Source of the DNA: Alphaproteobacteria bacterium
GTDB lineage: Bacteria > Pseudomonadota > Alphaproteobacteria > Micropepsales > Micropepsaceae
Direction of reading: 5' to 3'
Assembly (NCBI GenBank): GCA_947474645.1
Contig: CANJJD010000008.1
Location: 1-64,000 of the forward strand
DNA length: 64,000 nucleotides
The translations under genes and the position numbers were made by a program. A model generated the notes under the pieces. It searched no databases. It was given only the letters and a program-made list of their open reading frames with translations, and had not been told where the DNA came from. Below, one piece after another: positions 8,593 to 14,760 of this stretch (position 1 is its first letter; every line of letters begins with the position of its first letter).

Positions 8593-9125
8593 TAGCTGTT
8601 GTTCTTTCTCGCCGCGCTGCTGTTCTCGTCTTCGAGAAAGTTCGGGATGTACCAGTCGCCCATCTGCGGCTCATCCTGTCCGACGGTGACGTGCGCGGGC
8701 TGGAACCAGCCCCACAAATTGCCCTTGGGCGCGCTCTGGCTGTTGAGCATGACGTAAAGCCTGCCGCGCTTCAAAGCGCCCACCTGATCCGGCGTCAGGG
8801 TGAAGGTGCCAGAAATCTCCCCGCTCTGTGCTTGCGGGATCGCAAGGTCGCCGATGGCGGGTCCAACGCCGCCCATAACGTTGCCGATGTGCAGGCGCGC
8901 CTCGGTCGCGGGCGAGGACAGGCCGGCGAACTTGCCTTGCAGCGAGAACTTGTTGTTGTCGAGCACCGCCAGCACCGTGCCGCGGCCCTGGACGTTGGCG
9001 CCCTGGCGGCCGTTTTTCGGCGTGGGGCCGATATCGGTCTGGTAATTGTCAGCGGCAAAGGCCGGCGCGCAAAAGACGCAAAAGATTGCCGCGGCGAGGG
9101 GATGCAAAACACGTTTCGAGATCAC
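8592..9125 (-). CDS. secreted CHRD-domain protein
   Basis: I place the start at GTG 9125, eight to nine bases after a clear GGAGG. It yields VISKRVLHPLAAAIFCVF followed by CAPAFAADN, a classical signal peptide. The longer frame upstream has no such signals. The mature part (about 150 residues) has the CHRD pattern: FSLQGKFAGLSSPATEARLH, then GTFTLTPDQVGALKRGRLYV and GNLWGWFQP. CHRD domains (named from chordin) are beta-sandwich extracellular domains, and their biochemical role in bacteria is poorly known. Its stop overlaps the start of the cytochrome c-quinoprotein gene, implying that both proteins act together in the periplasm. Confidence 0.75.
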   Translation of the reverse strand: MISKRVLHPLAAAIFCVFCAPAFAADNYQTDIGPTPKNGRQGANVQGRGTVLAVLDNNKFSLQGKFAGLSSPATEARLHIGNVMGGVGPAIGDLAIPQAQSGEISGTFTLTPDQVGALKRGRLYVMLNSQSAPKGNLWGWFQPAHVTVGQDEPQMGDWYIPNFLEDENSSAARKNNS

Positions 9126-9264
9126 GATGCGATTCCTCCGGCCATGATTGCCCGGGCCAAGCTTTCCAGTTCCCACCCTCGAGTCAACGGTATCAATAAA
9201 GCGGCGCTTGAGGACGGAAAATTCAGCAAAATCCGGCCAAAAACCGGCCAAACCGGCGAAAAAC

Positions 9265-9294
9265 TTGACAGTCCCGAGGCCCCCGGACTACATC
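9265..9294 (+). promoter_or_regulatory. candidate sigma-70 promoter for tRNA-Met
   Basis: A perfect TTGACA (9265-9270) is followed by an 18-base spacer and TACATC (9289-9294), 35 bases before the mature tRNA 5' end. The -10 box is weak, matching only part of TATAAT. Three near-repeats of CCGGCCAAA lie just upstream (about 9230-9258). Confidence 0.5.
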
Positions 9295-9328
9295 CCGCGC
9301 CCGGACACAGGTGCGTCCGTCCCGGCTT

Positions 9329-9403
9329 GGCAGCGTAGCTCAGTGGTAGAGTAGGGGAATCATAATCCTTTGGTCGCAGGTTCAAATCCTGCCGCTGCTA
9401 CCA
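9329..9403 (+). tRNA. tRNA-Met (anticodon CAT), elongator type
   Basis: The cloverleaf can be folded by eye. The acceptor stem is GGCAGCG with CGCTGCT, starting with a G-U pair. The D arm is GCTC/GAGT. The anticodon arm is GGGGA-ATCATAA-TCCTT with anticodon CAT. The T arm is GCAGG-TTCAAAT-CCTGC, the discriminator is A, and the CCA is encoded (9401-9403). It lacks the C1-A72 mismatch and the three GC pairs of initiator tRNA, so it is elongator Met. A tRNA-Ile (k2CAU) cannot be excluded without covariance scoring. Confidence 0.93.
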
Positions 9404-9438
9404 TTCATTCCCGTTCGCACCGCGAACGGGAATGAATG
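9402..9438 (+). terminator. perfect 17-bp hairpin overlapping the tRNA 3' end
   Basis: The arms 9402-9418 and 9422-9438 are exactly complementary with a 3-base loop ACC. The left arm begins inside the encoded CCA. There is no U-run, but a stem this long directly behind a tRNA most likely stops transcription or helps 3' processing. It sits 21 bases before the next coding start. Confidence 0.55.
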
Positions 9439-9458
9439 CCGGACATTCTGCAAGGGAT

Positions 9459-10673
9459 ATGTCCGTGACCGCCGCTCCGACCTTTGCCGACATCCAGAAC
9501 GCCCAGGCCGCGATCGCGCCTTATCTGGTGCGCACTCCCACCCGCCATTCGCGCACCCTGTCGGGCATCGCCGGCTGCGACGTGTGGCTGAAATTCGAGA
9601 ACCGGCAATTCACCGCCAGCTTCAAGGAGCGCGGTGCGCTGAACCGCATCCTCGCGCTGAGCGCGGCGGAACGAAAGCGCGGCGTGGCGGCGATGAGCGC
9701 CGGCAATCATGCCCAAGGCGTCGCTTATCATGCCGGACGCCTCGGCATTCCGGCCACCATCGTGATGCCGGTGACCACGCCCTTCAACAAGATCAAGCAT
9801 ACCCGCGACTTCGGCGCCACCGTGATCCAGCATGGCGCCAGCCTGGTGGAAGCCGATGCCGAAGCACGGCGCATCGCGGGCGAACAGGGCCTGACTTTCA
9901 TTCATCCCTATGACGATCCGCTGGTGATCGCGGGGCAGGGCACCTGTGCGATGGAAATGCTGGAGGACGTGCCCCAGCTCGATGCCCTGATCGTGCCGGT
10001 GGGCGGCGGCGGGCTGATCTCGGGCTGCGCCATCGCCGCGCATGCGATGAAGCCGGGTTTGAAAGTCTATGGCGCCCAGAGCGCGCTTTATCCGGCCATG
10101 TTCGATGCCATGAAAGGCATCGCCCCGCCGCCCGCGCCGCTGGTGGCCACCATCGCCGAAGGCATCGCGGTCAAGCAGCCGGGCGCGCTGACCACGGCCA
10201 TCTGCAAGGATTTGGTCACTGACATCTTCGTGGCGGGCGAGGACGAGATCGAGCACGCCCTGGCGATGATCCTGGACATCGAAAAGACCGTGATCGAAGG
10301 CGCGGCGGCGGCGGGCTTTGCCGCGCTGCTGGGCCATGCGACCCAGTTCCAGGGCCAGCAGGTCGGCGTCGTGATGTCGGGCGGCAATATCGACATGCGG
10401 CTTCTGTCCAACGTTATCCTACGCGAACTGACCCGCGAGGGGCGCATCATCCTGCTGGTGCTGCAGATCGAGGACCGTCCCGGCCAGCTCGCCGACATTT
10501 CCCGCATCATCGCCGATGCCGGCGGCAATGTGCTGGAAGTCTCCCACAACCGCATGATGGCCGGCATTCCCGCCAAGTCGGCCACCCTGGAGCTGGTGGT
10601 GGAGGCGCGCGACGCCGAACATGCCCAGGCGATCCGCGACCAGCTTGCGGCGCGCGGGTTCAAGCAGCTCTAG
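9459..10673 (+). CDS. ilvA: threonine ammonia-lyase (biosynthetic-type threonine dehydratase)
   Basis: The enzyme converts threonine to 2-oxobutanoate with PLP, the entry step of isoleucine synthesis. The protein has 404 residues. The PLP lysine is in the SFKERGALN motif near residue 56. A glycine-rich phosphate-binding loop PVGGGGLISG follows near residue 183. A C-terminal ACT domain (about 325-404, LVLQIEDRPGQLADISRII) is typical of the single-ACT enzymes often named TdcB/IlvA. Start ATG 9459 is used. GTG 9465 has a better distance from AAGGG and is a fair alternative. The longer frame from 9432 would begin inside the tRNA hairpin and is unlikely. Confidence 0.9.
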   Translation: MSVTAAPTFADIQNAQAAIAPYLVRTPTRHSRTLSGIAGCDVWLKFENRQFTASFKERGALNRILALSAAERKRGVAAMSAGNHAQGVAYHAGRLGIPATIVMPVTTPFNKIKHTRDFGATVIQHGASLVEADAEARRIAGEQGLTFIHPYDDPLVIAGQGTCAMEMLEDVPQLDALIVPVGGGGLISGCAIAAHAMKPGLKVYGAQSALYPAMFDAMKGIAPPPAPLVATIAEGIAVKQPGALTTAICKDLVTDIFVAGEDEIEHALAMILDIEKTVIEGAAAAGFAALLGHATQFQGQQVGVVMSGGNIDMRLLSNVILRELTREGRIILLVLQIEDRPGQLADISRIIADAGGNVLEVSHNRMMAGIPAKSATLELVVEARDAEHAQAIRDQLAARGFKQL

Positions 10674-10725
10674 GAACCGGAAGCACGCCCCGGTGTTTGC
10701 TTAACGCAAAGCCCTGGAGAGCCGC

Positions 10726-11199
10726 ATGTCCGACAACAAGTCCCCCGAAGATGTCTGGAAACTGATCCAGGACATTCCCATGGCGCTGCTGGTCACCCAT
10801 GCGGGCGACCGGCTGGATGGGCGCCCCATGGCGGCCACCGCCAAGAAGGACGAGGGCGCCATCTATATCCTGGCCAACAAGGGCGAAGACTCCGACCGGC
10901 AGATCCAGGCCGGCAGCGAAGTGCTGCTGTCCTTCCAGAAAGGTGTCAGCTTCGTGGTGGTCCATGGCAATGGCCGTGTTTCCGACGACCGCGCCAAGAT
11001 CAAGGAATTGTGGAACGCCTTCGACAAGGCCTGGTGGGACGGCCCGGAAGACCCGCGCATCCGGCTTCTGACGATCACCCCGTCCGCTGCGGAATATTGG
11101 GAAAGCCCCGGCAAGCTGATCGCCTATGCCGACATGCTGGTTGCCGCCGCCACCGGTACGAAGCCGTCCACCGGCGAGCATGGCAGCGTCCGGCTTTAG
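10726..11199 (+). CDS. pyridoxamine 5'-phosphate oxidase-fold (general stress protein 26-like) protein
   Basis: This 157-residue split-barrel flavin-binding-type protein starts MSDNKSPEDVWKLIQDIPMA. Family features are LLVTHAGDRLDGRPMAA near residues 22-38, AIYILANKGEDSDRQIQ, VLLSFQKGVSFVVVHGNGR, and the C-terminal AEYWESPGKLIAYADML. Members bind FMN or FAD and are linked to stress responses, and their substrates are mostly unknown. A gene of this kind is common in alphaproteobacteria. It is preceded by GGAGAGCCGC and appears to stand alone, 52 bases after ilvA. Confidence 0.85.
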   Translation: MSDNKSPEDVWKLIQDIPMALLVTHAGDRLDGRPMAATAKKDEGAIYILANKGEDSDRQIQAGSEVLLSFQKGVSFVVVHGNGRVSDDRAKIKELWNAFDKAWWDGPEDPRIRLLTITPSAAEYWESPGKLIAYADMLVAAATGTKPSTGEHGSVRL

Positions 11200-11266
11200 C
11201 GGTTCGCCCCGTAAGCGGTAAGGTTAGCGCCCCACGATTAACCTTGCCCGCAGGGACTGTTTCACT

Positions 11267-11527
11267 TTGGCACAGGCTGTTCCTAACACTCAGGCCATGC
11301 GGGGCCTGTTGCCAATTCCAAGAAGCGTGGCGCAGCTCACCGGCGTGCTGGTGACGGGCATCGTCGCCTTCGGCACCGACGTGGAAGTCTATTACTCCGT
11401 ACCACTGGGCGTATTCGCGGGCGCGCTGGCCATGTTCTTTGTGTCGCTGTCGGAAGCGCAGGACGCCTACAAGGCGCGCTGGGACCAGAACGCCGCCTAC
11501 AAGGCGCGGGTGGAGAAATACAAATAG
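11267..11527 (+). CDS. small membrane protein, hypothetical
   Basis: Up to 86 residues from TTG 11267, or 76 from ATG 11297. It has two hydrophobic segments (about VAQLTGVLVTGIVAFG and LGVFAGALAMFFVSL) followed by a charged C-terminal helix (EAQDAYKARWDQNAAYKARV). AGGGA lies about 10 bases before the TTG, while the ATG lacks a clear site, so the start is uncertain. I know no family for it. It may be a simple inner-membrane protein with a cytoplasmic tail. Confidence 0.55.
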   Translation: MAQAVPNTQAMRGLLPIPRSVAQLTGVLVTGIVAFGTDVEVYYSVPLGVFAGALAMFFVSLSEAQDAYKARWDQNAAYKARVEKYK

Positions 11528-11552
11528 TCTTGATGGCCGTGCCGGACGCTTC

Positions 11553-12425
11553 TTAAGCGCCTTCGGGCGGGATGCTGTTCAGCGTGGCTTCCAGTTCCTG
11601 GAAGCTGGGCTGGTATTCGCTCGGCACGCTGCCGCGGCCGATTTCCACCGACACCTGCGCCGCATTGCCGTGCAGATGCGCGACCAGGATGTCGCGGATG
11701 ACGTGATAGAACAACGCATCCTCGTCGATCACCGCCTTCAGGCGGGTGCCCATCGGGCCGACAATGCCGTAAGCCAGGAAAACGCCCAGAAAGGTACCGA
11801 CCAGCGCCGAACCGATCATGCCGCCCAGCACTTCCGGCGGCTCGCTGATCGCGCCCATCGTCTTGATGACGCCCAGCACGGCGGCGACGATGCCCAGCGC
11901 GGGCAACCCGTCGGCCATGGACTGCAGCGCATTGGCGCCGACCAGGGCTTCGTGGTGATGCTTTTCGAGCTGCTTTTCCATGGCGGTTTCGACCTGGTGC
12001 GGATCTTCCAGGCTCATGGTCATCATGCGCAGCGTGTCGCAGATGAAATCCAGCGCGAAGTGATCCTTCATGATCTTGGGATAGCGCTTGAAAATCGAGG
12101 ACTCTTCGGGCTTTTCGATATGGGCTTCCAGGGCGATCAGGCCCTTGGACTTCATTGTCTTGGTCAGCAGGAAAAGCAGGCAGAGCAGGTCGTTATAATC
12201 CTTGGGCTTCCACATCGGCCCGGAGATCACCTTGCCCAGCGAGCCGGCGATCTTCTTCATGTTGTACATGGAGCCGGCGATCAGCATGGCGGCGATGGCG
12301 GCGCCGAAGATGGTCAGCATTTCGTGCGGCGCGGCATGGATCACAACTTCCAGCGAGCCGCCGGTCATCAGGTAACCGCCGAACACGCAGACGAAGAGGA
12401 CGACAATGCCGCCGATCTGAAGCAT
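11553..12425 (-). CDS. motA: flagellar motor stator protein MotA
   Basis: MotA forms, with MotB, the proton-driven stator of the flagellar motor in the inner membrane. The protein has 290 residues, usual for the family. Four membrane segments are visible: LQIGGIVVLFVCVFGGYLM, EMLTIFGAAIAAMLIAGS, and two near residues 165-185 and 195-220 (GLPALGIVAAVLGVIKTMGA; ALVGTFLGVFLAYGIVGPMG). The cytoplasmic loop contains charged residues as expected for rotor contact. No motB is adjacent. The next genes upstream on the same strand are an HPt-like protein and a CheY-like regulator. Confidence 0.94.
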   Translation of the reverse strand: MLQIGGIVVLFVCVFGGYLMTGGSLEVVIHAAPHEMLTIFGAAIAAMLIAGSMYNMKKIAGSLGKVISGPMWKPKDYNDLLCLLFLLTKTMKSKGLIALEAHIEKPEESSIFKRYPKIMKDHFALDFICDTLRMMTMSLEDPHQVETAMEKQLEKHHHEALVGANALQSMADGLPALGIVAAVLGVIKTMGAISEPPEVLGGMIGSALVGTFLGVFLAYGIVGPMGTRLKAVIDEDALFYHVIRDILVAHLHGNAAQVSVEIGRGSVPSEYQPSFQELEATLNSIPPEGA

Positions 12426-12512
12426 GAAAAGAAAGCCCGAAAATTTCCTTCCCGTCAGTATTAACGGCAGGGCTTAAGGAGCGGTGAATTGTTCCGTCTT
12501 GTGGGGGCTTTA

Positions 12513-12526
12513 AAGCGTTAACGCTT
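12513..12526. promoter_or_regulatory. 14-bp perfect palindrome upstream of motA
   Basis: AAGCGTTAACGCTT lies between the stop of the HPt-like gene (12543) and the motA start (12425). It could be an operator or the stem of a short terminator. The sequence alone does not decide. Confidence 0.35.
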
Positions 12527-12542
12527 GGTGACCCATAAGGAC

Positions 12543-13025
12543 TTAGCGCGATGCATCCGCGATGCGATGCGCCACCAGGGCCGCCAACTGGCGCGCCACG
12601 ACCTCGCCCAGCTTTACGTCATCATCTTCGGCGCGGGCGGCGCGGGCAATGGCCGCGACGTGCAGGTTCACGATCACCGTGTCGATCGGCTTCTTGATCC
12701 GGTACATATCGTCCATGTAGCGGCACAATATGTCGGCGATCCGCCCGGTGGTCATCAGGCCCGCCGTCTCCGCAAAGCCGCGGATTTCATGGACCTTGTC
12801 GAACACGCAGGACATGTCCCCGGCGCAATCTTCCAGCTCATCGACATATTGCAGGATGGCGGCGCGCATCGGCGGCACGGCGGCTTCGAACGCCACTTGC
12901 GCCTTCACCGAGGTCTGGGCGGAGCGCAGCACCTTCATGGCCTGGGCGGCGCCCCGCTTGCTCATCAACTGGGGATAGGCCTCAGGCGTAATGAACTGGG
13001 CCTCGGCGGTAGCGTGTTTGGTCAT
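12543..13025 (-). CDS. HPt-like protein next to a CheY-like regulator
   Basis: A 160-residue, mostly helical protein starting MTKHATAEAQFITPEAYPQL. Its start overlaps the regulator stop by one base (TGATG). The segment KVHEIRGFAETAGL near residue 92 resembles the phospho-accepting helix of HPt domains (consensus HxLKGxAxxxG), with the histidine followed by IRGFA. A preceding AILQYVDELEDCAGDM and a following IADILCRYMDDM could form the helical bundle. It may therefore accept phosphate from, or pass it to, the adjacent receiver domain in motility control. This is inference, since the match is short. The upstream extension of the frame overlaps the regulator and is not used. Confidence 0.6.
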   Translation of the reverse strand: MTKHATAEAQFITPEAYPQLMSKRGAAQAMKVLRSAQTSVKAQVAFEAAVPPMRAAILQYVDELEDCAGDMSCVFDKVHEIRGFAETAGLMTTGRIADILCRYMDDMYRIKKPIDTVIVNLHVAAIARAARAEDDDVKLGEVVARQLAALVAHRIADASR

Positions 13026-13537
13026 CAGCGCACATCCATGTCCTGGAAGTCTTCTTTGCGGCGCCACGGGCCGGCATAGTCGTCGATCACCCGGCGGCGC
13101 CGGTCGGGACCGAAATAGCTTTCGCAGCGCACAAAGGCGCGCGGGCGCTCCACGATCTCGGCGATGCGCGAGAACAGATTGTGGGCGGTGATGGGCTTGG
13201 CCAGGAATTCGGTGACACCGGCATCGCGCGCCTGTTCCACCCTGTGTTTTTCGGTATGGCCGGTGATCATGATGATCGGCACAAAGGGATTGGGGCTGTG
13301 CTCATGGGTGCGCACATGGCGGGTGAATTCCAGCCCGTCCATCGGCTTCATCGCCATGTCGCTGAGCACCAGGTCGGATTTGCGTTCGCGTAGCGAGTCG
13401 ATGGCGGCCTGGCCATGGGCGGCCTCGGCGATTTCCTTGATGCCGATGGAATTGAGCAGCGCCCGCAACAGCGAGCGCATATGTGCATTGTCCTCGACAA
13501 TAAGCGCCTTCAGAGTCTCGAAACCGGCACCGGACAT
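13025..13537 (-). CDS. CheY-like single-receiver response regulator
   Basis: 170 residues: one receiver domain (about 10-130) with the acidic pair in LIVEDNAHMR, phospho-acceptor aspartate in DLVLSDMAMKPMDGLE, the switch threonine in IIMITGHTE and the conserved lysine in EFLAKPIT. A 40-residue tail contains YFGPDRRRR, a basic motif found in several alphaproteobacterial single-domain regulators. There is no DNA-binding output, so it probably works by protein contact. Genetic coupling to the HPt-like gene and nearness to motA suggest flagellar or chemotaxis control. Confidence 0.85.
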   Translation of the reverse strand: MSGAGFETLKALIVEDNAHMRSLLRALLNSIGIKEIAEAAHGQAAIDSLRERKSDLVLSDMAMKPMDGLEFTRHVRTHEHSPNPFVPIIMITGHTEKHRVEQARDAGVTEFLAKPITAHNLFSRIAEIVERPRAFVRCESYFGPDRRRRVIDDYAGPWRRKEDFQDMDVR

Positions 13538-13657
13538 CGCGAAAGCCTCTGCGCCAGAGGCCGTCCGGCCAAGGCGGTAATGCTGAAATGTCTACGCAGG
13601 TTACATTTAAGGGGTTATTGAACCGTTACAGGACAAACCCAGGCGAAAGATTTACGC

Positions 13658-14107
13658 GTGTTAAGACTTCTGGCCTTCCGGCTGTACATGACGCTCCGGG
13701 TGCTGTGGGCCCCCACGTCCTTTGGCGTGGCTGCGGCGGTCTATGACGGGCAGGGCCGGGTTCTCTTGGTGCGCCAGCGCTATGTCGATGGCTGGCGGCT
13801 GCCGGGCGGCGGGGTGGGCCGGGGCGAGCCGCCCCAGGCGGCCATCTTGCGGGAAATGGCCGAGGAAGTGGGGCTGGTGGGCGGCGCCGCCCGGTTTTTC
13901 GCGCTTTATACCCGCAAGGCCGGCTGGGCCACGGCGGTGGTGGCGCTTTACAGCATCGATGGCGCGGCGGTGAACTTCGAGCCCAACCTGGAAATCCGCG
14001 ACGTCTGCTTTGCCGACCCGCATGCGCCGCCGGAAGGCTGCACCCCCGCCACCTTGCGCCGGCTGCAGGAACTGACCGGCGCGGTGCCGGCTTCGCATCA
14101 CTGGTAG
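13658..14107 (+). CDS. Nudix hydrolase
   Basis: A 149-residue protein starting at GTG 13658 (MLRLLAFRLYMTLRVLW). The Nudix box (G-x5-E-x7-R-E-U-x-E-E-x-G) is complete: GGGVGRGEPPQAAILREMAE followed by EVGL, at about residues 48-70. Nudix enzymes cleave nucleoside diphosphates linked to another group, and the substrate is not evident here. The N-terminal hydrophobic/basic segment is longer than usual. The gene is divergent from the regulator, with 120 bases between, and is followed after about 37 bases by a GNAT gene. Confidence 0.88.
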   Translation: MLRLLAFRLYMTLRVLWAPTSFGVAAAVYDGQGRVLLVRQRYVDGWRLPGGGVGRGEPPQAAILREMAEEVGLVGGAARFFALYTRKAGWATAVVALYSIDGAAVNFEPNLEIRDVCFADPHAPPEGCTPATLRRLQELTGAVPASHHW

Positions 14108-14144
14108 CTTGCCTTTTGGACCTTTGACGATTAGCGAAACGGTC

Positions 14145-14690
14145 ATGAACGCGCCCCCCCAAGCCTGGCAAATCCGCCTGGAAAATCCGGACGACGGTGC
14201 CCGTATCGAGGCGCTGAACGCCGAAAGCTTCGGGCCCGGGCGCTTTTCCAAATCGGCCTACCGGCTGCGCGAAGGGGTGACCCCGGTGGCGGGCCTGTCC
14301 TTCGTCGCCGTGGAAGACGGAGTCCTGCGCGGCTCGGTGCGGTTCTGGCCCATCAAGGTGGGCGGGCATGAGGAATTGCTGCTGGGGCCGCTGGCGGTGC
14401 AGGGCAACCAGCGCGGTCGCGGTATCGGCATCGGGTTGATGCAGGCCGGGATCGCGGCGGCGCAGAAGGGTCCCTGGCGCGGCATCCTGCTGGTGGGCGA
14501 TGAGCCCTATTACGCCAAGGTGGGTTTTTCGCGCCTGCCGCCGGGACGGGTGAAGTTTCCCGGGCCGGTGGACCAGAACCGCATTTTGGGCCTGTCGTTG
14601 AAGGCCGGCGAAATCCTGAACCTGTCGGGCGAAATACGCCGGGCGCAGATTGACCAGCCGGTGTGTGCGGACGGAGCCGGAGTCGGCTGA
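14145..14690 (+). CDS. GNAT-family N-acetyltransferase (YhbS-like)
   Basis: 181 residues with the GNAT acetyl-CoA pyrophosphate loop QRGRGIGIGLM near residue 88, preceded by LLLGPLAVQGN and followed by WRGILLVGDEPYYAKVGFSR, the pattern of YhbS-like acetyltransferases. The acceptor is unknown. The start MNAPPQAWQIRLENPDDGAR at 14145 is preferred over an in-frame upstream ATG because the fold begins there. The stop is immediately followed by a palindromic repeat. Confidence 0.85.
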   Translation: MNAPPQAWQIRLENPDDGARIEALNAESFGPGRFSKSAYRLREGVTPVAGLSFVAVEDGVLRGSVRFWPIKVGGHEELLLGPLAVQGNQRGRGIGIGLMQAGIAAAQKGPWRGILLVGDEPYYAKVGFSRLPPGRVKFPGPVDQNRILGLSLKAGEILNLSGEIRRAQIDQPVCADGAGVG

Positions 14691-14760
14691 TCCTCATGCT
14701 TCGACAAGCTCAGCATGAGGATTTCTTTTATTCCTCACCCTGAGCTTGTCGAAGGGTGAG
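14691..14760. repeat. REP-like double hairpin between convergent genes, copy 1
   Basis: It consists of two blocks. The first is TCCTCATGCTTCGACAAGCT followed by CAGCATGAGGAT, a hairpin of CCTCATGCT/AGCATGAGG. The second is CCTCACCCTGAGCTTGTCGA followed by AGGGTGAG, a hairpin of CTCACCCT/AGGGTGAG. The inner CTTCGACAAGCTCA of block one is the reverse complement of TGAGCTTGTCGAAG in block two, so the whole can also form one long cruciform. A second copy lies at 42254-42315. Both sit exactly between convergent stop codons. Confidence 0.85.

Noticed and set aside
9230-9258. Three near-repeats of CCGGCCAAA as a possible CRISPR or iteron array
   Set aside because: They are too short and irregular, have no spacers, and lie just upstream of a tRNA promoter. 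No CRISPR array or origin was seen anywhere in the window.
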